DNA of 64,000 nt, taken from NCBI GenBank assembly GCA_001662425.1, contig BDDC01000063.1:68452-132451 (forward strand). The letters are read 5' to 3'. Of this stretch, positions 1-13,300 are shown piece by piece (position 1 is the stretch's first letter; every line of letters begins with the position of its first letter). Source of the DNA: Chlamydomonas sphaeroides. Lineage: Eukaryota > Chlorophyta > Chlorophyceae > Chlamydomonadales > Chlamydomonadaceae. The position numbers and the translations under genes were made by a program. A model generated the notes under the pieces. It ran no database searches. It was not told where the DNA came from and saw only the letters and a program-made list of their open reading frames with translations.

Positions 1-3000
1 TGGGAGCCACCGCCACCTCCGCTGCCCAGCATGACCGCACCTGGCCCTCGCCGTACGAGCGCAGCCCCAGCCACATAAAGGGAGGCAGGTCGCGATGGTA
101 CTCGGTCGTCATCTCAGCGCGGGTGTAGGGATCCGTAAGAGACGGGAGCTCGCCCTGCGGCAGGCCAGTGGTCATCCCGTCAGGGTCTGGGCCGCATTCG
201 AGCGGCCAGAAAATCCGGCCCCGCCCCAACCTCACTCACCCCGTACGTGCGGCACATCTTCTGGCCCTCGGCCATGGTCGCCATGCGGCCGGGCGCGCCC
301 TCCTCCAGCGGCGGGAACACAAGGTAGGTGCTGGTCAGCCACGGCACCCGCTTGGCCGAGGACAGCTCAGAGCCGGCCGTGAGGCGCGCGCGCTGGCACA
401 CGAAAGGCAGCGCAGCCGTGCCTGCAGACCGGGACGGCAGCACAGGCATCCACGTCCGTATACGTGACAGCCATTGCCTTACAGTGCGACCTCCCATCAG
501 CGGGAACCCCACTCACATGCCATGTCGTACCACTCTGCGGCGCTGCCCACCACCTGGCGCAGGCCGCCGCCGGTGCTGCCCGCCAGTCGGATGGCCGCGG
601 CCAGGCAGTCCTCGCCGCCGTAGCTGCGGGGGAGAGACAACCGGAGAGGCGTTCCCGCAGGTGGCATGCGGTCCCGATGCGTTGTATGTGTCATGCAGCA
701 TGGAGAACAAAGGCGCATAAGTATGTGCCCTTGGCTTGGTAATGGAGGTGTGTCACCATTATGCACAAGCATTAAGCTGGCCAGACTGCGCTAGAGATGC
801 TGCAAGCCATGTACGTGGTCCTGCTCACCGGCCGTCTGGCTGGCCGGTGGCCCACGCTGAGAAGGTGAGGTCCGTGCTGGTGTTGGCCCAGCGGAAGCGG
901 CCCTCTTGCGCTGCGAGGGGTAATGCATGGGGTGCAAGGCACGCGCCTGGGCTGCGTCCACGAGCCTGGAACCCGGTGCAACACGACAAACTCGTTGGTG
1001 GAACCTGCTACCACTTTCAAGCCCCACAGCCCTCACCCGCGTCGCTGCCGCCCAGCCAGACCATGACGTCGCGGCCGCTGTAGATGTCGGATTCGCCCAG
1101 TGTGCCGCTGCCGGCCCAGTTGGTCAGCAGACTGTAGGCGGCCGAGGCCTCGCCGAGGGTAGTGATGGCGGCCAGGTCGCCGCTCACAGCCGCGCAGTGC
1201 GCACGAGCGTCATCCCACGTCTTGCGGACCTGTGGAACGACATCCCAAGGTGGTCAGTACAGATTCCCCAGAACCTGAAGCCCGCTAGGGGCCCCCAGAC
1301 TGAGGTATTCTTCCGCAAACGTTGCTCGCTGTACCCATAGCTACCTGGTACAGCAGAAACTCCCACGCGCCAACGGTAGCCACGAGCTCGGGGGAGCCGA
1401 GCTGTGTGGTGCCGTACGATGACACGGTGTTGGTGCACTCGGGCGTCTCGTGAGCGACGCACACGGCCGGGTCCCCGTTCACGCCCTCGGCCAGCGCCGC
1501 CATGAGCTCTCCGTAGCTGTCGCTGTCGATGTCCCACAACCCCACGCCACCGAAGCAGTGATCGCGCGAGAAGCAGACCTGTGGTGATGAGCAAAGCTTT
1601 CGACCGTCATGTCAGGTACCCTGGCATCCAGATGCGCAGAATAGGCCGTGCCCATCGCACCTTGCTCGTGACTGTCATAGGGTCGTCAAAGTGGGCCCAC
1701 TGGTTGCCAGCATAGGGCGCGAAGTTGGTGAAGGCCTCGACGCCCAGCCGCGCGGCGCCCGGCGGCACCAGCTGCCGCAGCTCGGCCTGGTCTAGCAGGC
1801 CCTCCACGCCCATGCAGGGGCCGGGGCTGCCGGGGCCTGCACAGGGTTTGACGCCCAAGGTGCTTATGTTCATGCAACGACACTGGTTCAGGGCTGTCGT
1901 GAAAGCGAAGTGAAGGGGTGCTGGGCCTGCATGCATCGGCCCAGGCCCCACCTCCGACCCAGCCGTCGCCATCCAGGACGTAGCTGCGGCCGAGGGCCGA
2001 GGCCACCAGGGTCATGCGCTGGGGCGGCGCGCCGGCAGCCAGGATCTGAGGGGCAACGTGGGTAACAAAAGTTGAGATTGGATAAATCTCCTTGCCCCAG
2101 CCTTGCCGAACAAGCCAGCCGCTAGCCGATCCTGCGCCCACCCTGTCAATCATGGTGTTGACGCTCAGCCCGTTGGTCTCGAGGCAGCTGTAGAGGGGCG
2201 TCTCGACGTAGGGGACCGTGCCCAGCACCTCGTCGCCGCTTAGGTCGAATGCCTGTGCAGGCGGGATTCAACAAATCAGAGATGCAAGGGCCCAGGTGCC
2301 AGTCCGCGCTCCCCCTTACTCCACCACCGCACCTGGAAGTTGATCATGTCCACGACACCGCCCAGCAAAGCCCACGGCAGCGCCAGGTACACGTCACGCG
2401 GCGGCACCGCCAGAGCCAGCAGCTTGCCGGCCCCGCCGAGGTTCATGGACAGCTCCATGACCAGGTCCAGGAACCGTGGCACCTGTGGGGAGCGGTAAGT
2501 TTGGGCCCCAGCGCGCCGCGACAAGAGGAACGCTCGCATGCGCCCAACAACCACCCAAGCCTTAACGCCGCACCTGCTCGGACGTCAGCGAGGGCCAGCT
2601 GGGTGCAGGGCACGCGGCACGGCGACAAGGTCACAGGGCTACTCATGCATTTTGGCCATGCGGCCGCCATGCCATGTTGTAGCTCCGCCTCATGATGCCT
2701 CCCCTCTTAGCTGGGTTCCCGCTGCTCCCACCTGAGCTCCATGCCGTCCAGCGCGTGCAGCTCCAGGAAGGCCGTCGATGCGTTGGCAAAGGCCTGGATG
2801 GACTGGGCGTTGAGCACCAGGCGCTGCAGGTCGGAGTCCAGGCCCTCGCCGCCCACCGACACCAGCGCCTTAATGGCCGGGTCCACCGCATGGAGGTTGC
2901 TGCGCGGGAGGGCAGGCCGGGCAATGGTGAGCATCGCCGCCCAGAGTCCCGATGCTGAAATCCCCTCTGCCCTCCGCACCGGTCCAGGTTGGCTACCACG

Positions 3001-6000
3001 GCGCGGTCCCTCTCGCTGGCATAGCTCAGGTCCAGCGTGTCGGCGCTGGGGACCAGGGCCGAGAAGATTAGGTGGCTGGCGGCCGAGGCGGCGCGCTGCA
3101 GCGGCGTGGCCCCGGTCGCCAGGGCCTGCGCGGCGGCGCACGCCCCCGACATGTCGGGCCGGCGGTTGGAGTAGTAGGCCACGACGCGGCTGGGCTGCGA
3201 GCAGCGCTGCTCCACGGGCGCCGCGGCGATGGGACTCGAAGAAGCGACCACGGTGGACGCGGCTGCGGGTTCAGGGGCGCGGCATGCGAGACGTATGTTG
3301 GAATGGGTCATGCCAAGGCAGGCGCGTCAATGCCATTCGCCTAGCCGGGGTGCGCTCTTTAGCACACTTACTCGCGTCCGTCTCGCCCAGGGCCTTCTGC
3401 GCGCTGGCCGGGATCGACACGGTGGCCGGCATGTTGAAGCGCGCGGTGCTGCTGGGCGCCTCGAAGGAGCTGCCGGTGCTCATCATGTAGTACGAGCCGG
3501 CTTCGGTCAAGACCAGCAGGTCGTCGCGGCCGTCCTGTGGCGGTGCGGGAAACGCCATGTGAGCCAGTCAGGCAGGTGTTTGTCGAGAGGTTACTTGCCG
3601 GCTTGCGCATGGCTCCTCAGCGCCTAGGGCGCGCCTCAGCTGTGGTGTGTGTCGCCGGACGTGTGCGGTTGTAGCCCTGTGTGTCCGGCAGGCGAGGCTC
3701 ACCAGGTCGACGTCCCGCACGTGGACCCGGGTGGGCGCGCCGGGCAGCACGCCCCAGGAGCCCAGCCCGGAGACGTAGACACGGGCGTCGTAGGACGAGA
3801 GGCAGGCCATCTGGGGACCCGTCGCGCCCGCCGTGCTGTCGTCAATGGGCCCATCGGCTCCCACAAACTGCAGGTGGGGCACGGTGTGGCGGTGTCACAA
3901 GCCAGTTCGGCTCCTCACTGACCAGGGGCACGGACGTGAGCAGCGCAGCACAGAGCACGGAGCCTGGCGCCCCACCTGCCCCATCACGACGGCCCAGGGC
4001 GAGGTGCAGGCGCCGCGAGGGAAGAAGGCGGGCGAGGCCAGGTGCCAGGTGAGCGGCGCGGGTGGGCTGGTGGCCACGAAGGTAAGGTACACCTCGCGCT
4101 CGGCCGTGAGGCGGTCCAGGTAGACCTGAGGGGATGAGCCAAAGTCAGGCATGGCACGTGTCTTGGCCAGGCCCCAGCACACAGCGAGCTGTGCTGCCAC
4201 GTCGGCGTTTGCCTGTCTCACACCAAAAGCCCCCACCCACCAGCGCCACGTCAACGATGCCGTCGTCATTGACGTCGCGCGCCAGCAGGAAGCAGTCCTC
4301 ACCCAGTGAAGTGCACCTGCGCCAGCCATAAGGACCAGTGTGGTTACCCCGTGAAATCCACATCACGCTGGTCTGTACATGGGAAACGCCACTGGAGCGG
4401 CAGGGCCCTACCCCCGCACCGTCCCAGCAGCACGCCGGCCCACCTTGCAGACACAGACGTCAGCTCGAACCAGGTCACACCGTCGCCGTCGGTGTCTACG
4501 GCGGGCAAGGGGGCGAGGCTCGCAAGTCAGGTGAAGCTCATTCTCGTCTGCTGGTCGCACTGCGCTCTCAACCCAGCGAGCGCCGGCATGGGCCTGAGGC
4601 CTGCGCAGCGACCCTGGCGTACCGTCTTGCAGCGCGCTGGCCCGGTTGCTCGGATAGTAGGCCAAGCGCAGCGTGGCGCGGTCGAACACGACCTGTGCAG
4701 GCGTACAGAGCTCGCATGTCGGTACAGCCCGTCGTACGATGGCTCTGGGTTGCGGCTCGTGACCGGTTAGGCCGCATGATCAGCCCAGCGCAAGGGCCTG
4801 AGCTGCGGCCCAGGGGCCCAACACCGCAGCACGCGGCCTGAGCCCAGTCGGCCGCGCCGGCACCCACCATGTCGGCCGCGCCGTCGCCCGTGACGTCCAC
4901 AAACCTGCACCCAAGCAAAGCGTAGAGGAGAGGCGCCGGGGCTGTTCAAATCGCCGGTCGGGATCCGTTTTGTCCGCAGCCCAGGGCGGCGTAGCGGTGC
5001 CGGCCCAAATCGTGCTCACATGTAGGCTCGCGTGGTGGTATTGGTGGTGTCGATGCCGAAAGGGCTGCTGCTGAGGTCGAGCCACTTCGCCAGCGTTGCA
5101 AAGGAGCGGGCACCGCTGGCCAAGGCAACCTGCGGCGTGGATGGCGCAGGGGTTCCCACCGCGACCCTGAGAAAACCAGACGAAGTGAGACCAGTACGAC
5201 GGCCATGGAACTCCAACATGATCAACAATTAGCGTGTTGTGAACATAGCCGCGTTGAACCGTCTCTCGAGCATCACATGCAGGCCGAGTACTGTCCGCAC
5301 ACGACCATTCCCTGTCGTCCAGCATGCGATGTAGATTATTCATATAGCGGCAGTCATGCTCGGGCACCAAACTCCCGGTTTAGTGGCCCAGCTGTCAGCG
5401 TCATCGTGAGCCCAAAACGCAAGCGAAACGAGCAAAACCGGCATTGCTCACGAGATACAAGGTGGAATAGATAAGATTCGTACATGTGGGAGCGCAAAGC
5501 TGTCGATGAGAAAGTGTGCGTTGTTCGGCAACCAACAGAGCGCGACGCACAGGTGCGTAGTGTACTGTACATGCTCACGACGGCACACGACTAGTTTGCA
5601 TCGCGCCCCACGACCCACCGCAACCGTGTCGGATGTCAGAGCCACCAGGTCGTCCCGGCCGTCCCCGTTCAAGTCGGCTAGCAGCAGCGCCTCGGGCTGC
5701 GGCGTAGGCCCGAAATTGATACCGGTCTCGGAGCCGAAGGTGCTGCCCCAGGCGCGACCAAACGCGGCGTGGCCCACCAGCCGCCCGTCGGTCGCGTACT
5801 GGACCAACAGCACGTCCTGGGGGCAGGCGCATTCATACAGTGGAGGGTTCAGATAGTTACATACGACGGTGTGGTTCGCGCGTAGCGTGGCAGAAGCAGG
5901 TGCTGCAGCTACTCGGAGGTTTCGGACGGCGAGGACCCATCCGACCCTGCGTGCCCACCTGCGCGCGCTCGCCCACAGACGTGTCGTCGAATTCGCCGAT

Positions 6001-9000
6001 GAGCATAGCGCTGGTTCCGGGCGAGGGCGTGATGGACGCGCTGGTGCTCCAGGGGTCGGTACAGCTGAGGGGGTCAAGGGATGGGAGATGAGCCCGGGTT
6101 GATTGGCGATGAGAGAGGGTGTTAGCTCTCCGCGCGCGTACTTGGCACGTAACGCTCCCGAACCCCTAGACGTGCCGTACAGTACTCACAGAGCTCGCGG
6201 TGCAACAAGCGGCGCTACCGGAGGGCTTGCGAAGCACTTGATCCACACGTCCTGCGGCGATGCCCGGAGCAAATCACTGTGAGCAGAGACGTGGCCGGTG
6301 CGCGAGAGAGGCCGGGGCACCGAACGAGCAAGGGGCAACGCAGCCGGCATCGGGCACATGAGCGAGCTCGTGTTGCCCTGGGGACAGGGACCTCAGCGCC
6401 TGCCATTCCTGGTTTGAACCACGAACCTGCCCCGCGCACCACCGCTCCCGTACAGGCCTAGCTCGCCCGCTGCCCCTCTCTCGACAGACGTTACCGACGC
6501 ACCTGCCCCGTGGCCGTGTCGTTGGCGCAGGTTCCTCGTGTCGCGCTGCTCTTGTCCTGGCAGTCCACGATGGAAACGGCCTCGGCGGGGCAGGAGCGCA
6601 GCCGGGTCAGCGAGACGCCGGGCGAGGGGCGGGGCAGATTGCCGTTGTACAGCGACCACGAGGGGTCTGGGGAGACGAGAGCGGAGGGAGGGAAGCGGAA
6701 AGGAATTGAGAAGCCGGGTAACGTACCGCTGCGAAGCGCCTTGAATTGGGGAGCGAAGGCAAACTCATGCCCGCTTACGAGGGGCTGCCTGCTTTGTTGA
6801 AAAGGTGAGCTGCTCTTACCCCTGCGTTCGGATGTCGAGAATCCCAGCTGTTTGCAAACAGTGTTCACGACCTGCAATAAGGTGTGGGGGTTGCGCGCGG
6901 TCGAGTGAGGTCACACTCGGTTCAACCGCGGCCTGTAGATACGGGTTGAGCTTGAAACGGGCATCGAGGCGACGGCCACCACCCCCTGCACCATTAATCG
7001 CCCCCCTGTCCAACGCCAGCCGCCGGCCTCCGCCTTACCGACATGTCAAACGGCGGTTGCTGGTTGGGACCGACGCCGCTGCCGCACACGGTGCCCCACT
7101 TCCCGTTCAGAAACACCTGCAGATGGGGCGGGCGGGCGCCGAGGTTCATGTTTCGTCCATTTGCCGTGCGGCCGCTTGACCAGTGTACGGGCCTAAGAAC
7201 GCAGGGCCCAGGGCCCATACGACAGCAGCATGCTGGGGGACCCTGTTGCAGCCAAACCCGGGCCTCGCACCCACCTCGAGCCGGCCCTGGGACGGGTGGC
7301 TGCCGTCCGTGAGCCGCACGCCGTACTCGGCGTTCTGGCAGCGCACGCCCACGAATGCCACGCCACTGTTAGGGCTGCCGTTGCGAGGGCAGGCCGAGAT
7401 GCCTGCCTCAATGCCGGTACAGCTGCGGGGAGGGTAGACATGGGCATCCAATCATGGGCGGACTTGTGAACCGAGCGTGTCTGCGGCTAGGGCGGGGCAG
7501 GGGCCGTGCAGACCGTAGCCGCCAACTCACGCTAGCTCGTCCATGACCACGGCCATGCCGGACGGGGCGGCGCCGAAGGCCGACGCGGCCTGTGGCTCAA
7601 CGGTGGCGCCTGCGATACGACAGCGGCAACGGAGCCGTGGGGCGGGGTCTGTTAGATTGCTGGCCGGGCATCCGACGAACACGGCCAGCCGATGCGTGAC
7701 GGGCAGCCGGAGCCCGGCGACTTGGATGAGCGATGACGCACCCTCAAAGGGGAGGCCGAGCTGCCGACACACGACCTTGGCGTCCCCGGGCCCGAAGTTG
7801 GTGGTGCCAATGAGGCCCCATCTGTGGGGGCCGGCGTGGCGTAGGGCCAGCGGGCGAGTCAGCGCGCCCGCTAGTTCATTAGGGAGCCAACGAGGTGCAT
7901 GTGGGTTCCTAGCAAGTGCAGGTGCGCGAACCCCTCGCTCGGCGTGTGCCGCAATGCACCGCCCACCATCCAGCGGCACGTACCCGGAGTTCAACCACAC
8001 TGTCAGACAAGGCCACGACGAGGGGGGCGGTGGCAGCAGCAGATGGCGGGCGGGCAGTCGGGGAGGGGACCAGCGAGCGGCAGCTGACGTCAGGCACTGG
8101 CGCTTTGTTGTTGCTACACCCGTCGAGCCCTGGCTGGATGGCTTTAGTAAGCTTTAGGCCACCGTGGACATACCTTCGACCCGTCCGGCCGCAACGTTGG
8201 GCCCTGTTGTGCCCCCAGCTGCAACCAGGCGCAGTGTATGGTCGTCTGCACGGCACCGGACAGCAGGTAGATTCGTCACAATCGGGTACAGCAGCAGCCT
8301 CTTAGCGGCAGGCGACCGCATGAGCACAGCACACACGCAAATGAGCCGAGCAGGTGCTGGGAGCCCACCTTCGTAGCATTTGACGCCGACGGCCTGGCCG
8401 TCCAAGGGTGATGTGGGTCGGGCATATCATGCGCGCACAGGCAAGGTAGGCAGTGAAACATGTATGTACGTACGCGGCGGGGCCTCATGTACAACACACA
8501 TGCCACCAATCGCGCGGGCCGGCAGCTCCCTGTACTGTTTGGCGGCGACGACCTGATACGGCCTGATACGGCCTGATACGACTGAGCAAGGTCAGCCGTC
8601 ACGTGCATCTGCTGGCAGTGCGCAGCGTGCCCTACGTACACATGAGGCCCGGTACCCTTCGTTGCGCACCTGGGACCGCAGGCAGGGGTTGGTCGCCGAG
8701 ACCAGCTGCTTGTCGCACTGGTTGATTGACGCCTCGTCGCCCTGCGAGCGCAGCGCATGCAATGCAGGCGTGTGGGCTGCGGCGGGGGGCGTTCATGCAT
8801 GCGTGGCCCCCACGGTGCGTGAATGTGTTGACGAGCAGCGGCCGGCGCGGTGAGGCTGGGACGACACGGAGATGGATGTGGGTCGATGGTGTGGGACGGC
8901 TGCTAGTGCAGCAGGTCATCTGGTCACGGAAACGAACGGCATGCAACCATGTGCGTGCATACGCGCACACGTGCACGCGCATGCATACTGTACGTAGGGC

Positions 9001-10307
9001 ATGACCGCACGCACCTTGCACTGCAGCTGCGTCAGCAGGATAGCCGGCTGGCCGCTCAGCGCCGTCTGCGGCCAGCAGGCGCAGAGGGACAATGGTGGCA
9101 TTGCGCGAGATGTGTGCAGCTTGCGGAGGCACCTCGCTGGGAAAGCCATGAGGTGCAGCAGGCGGCGGCTGCCGGTGGGGCTGCGCACTGCCTTCCTCCA
9201 GGCCATGCTAGTGATGTATGTATGGCGCTGGCAGCGGCCTGGCCTACGGCGTAGGCGGGCCGTTGCGGGCACTGACCAACAGCTCAGCGGGCGACAGGGG
9301 TGAGACGGCGTCGCTCCAGGAGCCGCTCTTGTACTTGACGGAGGCCCGGTACACAGCCTTGGCGCCTGCGTGGGGGTGGATACCGGTAGGCGGCACTGAA
9401 CACCACATGATGACGACTGTCGCTGTTCGGCCGGTAAATTGACCGGCGAAGATAGCTGAATGCATGGCTCGGCTCGAAGCTGTATGCAGCGGCAGCAGCT
9501 AGCTTGAGGGACTGCCTTGCGGCATGGCTCCCTGATGAGGCCCTGCGCTACTTCAGTACATTGCCCAGGGGGGTGCATACGGCGTGTCTCTATAACCCAT
9601 ATCCTTCGTGTCCACGCATGTAGAACTAGCGGCAACCAGTACATAGCAGTACATAGCGCGCGATCATATGGCGCGCAGCTACGTATCTCGTGCTCTATCG
9701 AACCCCCTGTCGCTGCCGCCGCGTACGTGTGGTCGGGAGCTGCAAGCTCCTGCAGATGACCAGCGCGTCCACGTCATCGAAGCCGTCGCTGCGCGGGCAT
9801 AAGCAGCGGGGAGTATCGGTATGGCTGGGGATGTCGGGGGTTACACGCACGTCGTGACACGCATGTCACAGCCGGCACAGTGACGTAACCAAGCAGTTTA
9901 CGACCAGAACATGAGTCTCTCGGAACGCAGCAGGATGCAGCAGGCTAAGGGAATAAACATGTTCGCATGCTGTTCAAGTAAGCGTAATGCCGGACGTTTT
10001 ACCTGACAGCCCCTTGTCTGGGCTGTAGGCATATGCAAGCACTTTTAAAGTATGTGTACACACCTGCAAATGCCTCCGTTCACGTTTACGTCGACGCGAC
10101 CTTCCAGGCGCTGGCCGCCGGCAGCGACGAAATCGTTTGTGAGGGACATATTGTATGCTGATGGAGGGTGGGTGTGCAGCAAATCAGAAGGAATATCGTG
10201 CAGCGAGCTCAGTGCGGATGCTTACTGGTTTGCCCTCGCGACACGGCCAGCAGCGTTGCGACAGCAACAAGCCTTATCAGATAGGGGCGTGCACGCTTGG
10301 AAGCCAT
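1..10307 (-). CDS. Secreted SRCR / FG-GAP / GH18-like / C-type lectin multidomain protein (3' end outside window)
   Basis: Start ATG is at 10307 and opens a signal peptide (hydrophobic core LIRLVAVATLLAV). I traced about 16 exons through the N-terminal third with consistent phases. SRCR1 lies in exons from about 10160 to 8367 (NGGICSDGFDDVDALVICR, then LTQLQCKGDEASINQC). SRCR2 runs from 8245 to about 7300 (RVEVWLNSGWG, DAKVVCRQLGLP, CTGIEAGISAC). SRCR3 runs from about 7330 to 6190 (FLNGKWGTVC, VNTVCKQLGF, AVSIVDCQD). From about 6060 to 3400 there are FG-GAP/VCBS-like calcium loops (ADLNGDGRDDLVAL, DVTGDGAADMV, DVNDDGIVDVAL, DGRDDLLVLT). From about 3310 to 1400 there is a GH18 chitinase-like fold (YYSN, KALVSVGGEG, DMINFQ, GGVGLWDIDSDS). 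From about 1230 to 1 there are two C-type lectin domains (TWDDARAHC, WATGQPDG, then AEGQKMCRTYG). The likely role is extracellular or cell-surface carbohydrate or protein binding. The GH18 acid looks absent, so this may be a chitin-lectin-like binder rather than an enzyme. Exons between about 5900 and 3600 are less certain. Confidence 0.85.
7984..7999 (-). other. 16-nt microexon inside SRCR2
   Basis: The exon is bounded by an acceptor ending ...CTGACAG and a donor GTACGT. It supplies VWLNSG with phase 1 in and phase 2 out, joining the exon ending at 8174 to the exon starting at 7821. The spliced product reads RVEV-WLNSG-WG, the conserved first strand of an SRCR domain, which is why I accept so short an exon. 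Confidence 0.7.
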
Positions 10308-13300
10308 CACGCTGACCCGTGGACTCTATGAGGACATAGTGAGCACGCACGCAAGGTTGCCAAGCTGTCGCAGTGATAATGTTCAATGTCAACAGCCGTC
10401 AGTCAAGTTAGCAGTCAAGCGACGCTGGTGCGGCCAGGCTGGAGTTGTGGGAAGAGTGTTGAAGCAAAGTCGCACGCAGCTCGTTCCATGCACGTACACA
10501 ACTTTGGTACGCGAGCAACGCAAGCTGTATAGCACACCGCCATACATACATGGCTGTCATCCTTCAATGGCCCCTCCGGCTTTGAACTTGGATCGCATCG
10601 CGGCGGCCTGCTGTGAGTCAGCCCAGGAACATATGCATCGTCTGCGCGTTACTTACTTCGGAAACAAAGTAAAATGCAGCAGGCAGTTCGCGGTTCCTCG
10701 TGACGTCACGACACCAGAAGCGGTGGAATCAGCATGTTACGAACTTTGGCGAGTTCAGAGTTTAGCGCCAATTAGTATTCAATTGAAGAGCACTGAATAG
10801 GGGCGAATCTGTAATTGCGCTGCCCGCAAGCCTGGAGCTCGTTATCTGAGTTTAAGCGTGCCGCCGTACACGGCTTTGTTAGTTGGTTCGCCCATCGCCC
10901 GTGCGCGGCCTTTAACAGCGCGCTTGTAGACGTGACTGCCATGCATGCCGTCATGGCATGCAAGCTGCCCATGTGTAGGGCCGGGGAGCTTCAAAGTGCG
11001 CCGCCGCCGTGCCCTGCGGCCCCGCCAGCTGGAATACTGCGGGGGCTGCCCGTGTGGACGGGGCTGCACCCACGGCTGCCCCTCGCATGCGCGCTGCGGG
11101 GCCGTGTGACGAGGTTCCAGGAATTCCGAGTGGGTTCCGAGCATCTTGGAGTTTTGTCAGGCGCTGTGGGGGGTGGAGGCGCCCGGCGATTGCTAGCCGC
11201 CGGTGTAGGACGTCGTCGTCTGCCCGGCACGCTGCCGAGCGCCCGTCGCGGCCGTTTGTGGCCATGCATGGAAGATGGGCGCGCGCTGCTTAGGGCCCGC
11301 GGCCGAGGGTACCCTCGCGATCCGGGCTCGGTTGCGGGTATCAGGGGTTGCAGACTGCTGGTCGCGACGGTATGTGTGGTACAGGTAGCACGGTTGGGGG
11401 CGCACCTGCGGGCGGGGTATGTGGCATGCCGGGCATGATAAGTGACCATGGGAAGTTGCGTTATGCTAGGAGATGCAGGGAGGCGGGGTTGGAGGGGGCC
11501 AGTGGGTTCTCGTCACGGAGTAACCAGATTCTCCTCCCAACCACCCCCGATTCTCCCCCAACGCCCCCGAGCTTCTCCTCCATCCCCGGCACGGCCGATA
11601 CTCCCCAGCGCCCTCGCGATACCCAGCCGCGAGTAGCAGGAACTACCTGGGGTGACAACCCCTCTCGGCAAGATACTCGATTCCCGAGTATCTTGTCATC
11701 CCTCCTTGGTTACACGGCTATGCCATGCCGGGGCCGGCCAGCTGAATGCTCGGATGGGGGGCGCTGTCAAGCCGAGAAATGGTAAAAGCAGACGTCAAGA
11801 ATCTGCTGTACCTGAAATCCAGCGACCCCGAAACTTCATCTATAGCCGCTGCGACGGGGTACAAGCGGGCAAATGAATGGGCTAACAAGCGCAAGGGTGA
11901 GCGTAGCCACTCAACGGCACGCAGCGGCTGGCCAACTCACCTGGTGGCGCGTCACGCCAGAGTCAAGGTAACTGCCACTGGCGCCTATCAGCCCGGCCCG
12001 ACCCCATAACACATCCGGATGCAAACCTGTGGAATGGGGTAGGCGTGCGGCAACTTGGTCAATAGACAGGCTTCGGCATGCATGGTAATCGCGTAGCAAG
12101 GCGCGTTTCCCCCACGGGACGGGGTGCAAGAAGAAGGGGTACGCCGCGAGGCACGCCGGCGGGCGGGCGCCGTACAGCTGGCCAACGCGCACGGGAAGAG
12201 ATGAGCTGTTGAACGTGGTGCTGGCTGCAACGGAGCTGGGCAGGCGCGCTGGTGCTGATAGGGGAGGGCGGGTGCAAGGGTCGAGTGCACGATGCGAAGT
12301 CCGAGCGGCTGACCCCGTAGGGTTCCCCACAGCTCGGGAGTGAAGGCCCGTGCGGGATGGGCAGAAGGTGACACGAGGTGACGGCAGGGCGCCGATCCTC
12401 CCTCGGGGACAGGCGGGAACGAACCACTTTTACAAGCCCCGCCCAACCGTACAATGACCAGCGTAAGACGTTCCGTAATGTGAACGGTAGAAAGGCTTCG
12501 GTATGCAGCGCCTCAATTGCTAAGCAGAGACGGTGTCCGCCACGCAGCAGCCCGAGCTTCCATCCTGGTTCCTGCAGCACCAATGTGGCCCATCGATCCT
12601 TCCCGTTCAGCTTGCGCTCACGGCAGGCGGGCGCCCGTCCTGTCGTCCCACGTCTCGGGACGCCGCACCGGCCACGTAGAGGCTGAGTGACTGGCGTCCC
12701 GCGCTGCGCCACCAGGTATTCCAGCCACTATCCCTCGCCAAACGGCGCCGCCGCGTCTGCGCCGGTCCCGCCACGCGGCGCGGCGCCTGCTCCCAAAGTC
12801 ACTATCATGCAGACGCGTCGCAGTGCCTGAGAGCTCCTGCGAGCCATTCCGCTGCCAAGGCCCGCCGCCCAATGAAGGCGCCCCCCTTCTAGCTCACCAG
12901 CAGGTGTGGCTGCATAGCATGCCAATCCGTTTATTTGCAAAGGCGGCACGGCCACGGCTGTGTGCCACGTGAAGTGGGCCTACGCGCAGCTGGCCTTGGT
13001 GGGCGGCGGGCGGGCGTTCCGTAACCAGGGGCATGACACACCCCTAGTCGCCTCACGGGCAGGTGCTTAAAGTGCGCCTGGTGCTGCGCGCAAAGCTGCC
13101 GGGGCACGTCACACTCGGTCAGCTGCTGGCTGCTTACTGGCCGCCAAGGGCACTGCTGTAGCCAGGAGCGCCCTCCGCGACGCCGCGTAGCCAACGGCGG
13201 GGCCGCGCTAGCTACTCGCAGGTCGGCGCGGCTGGCGTGTCGAGGTTTTCTCCTGCGGGGGTGCTAAGACGACGGGGAATGACGCACCCCGCCGGTTTCC

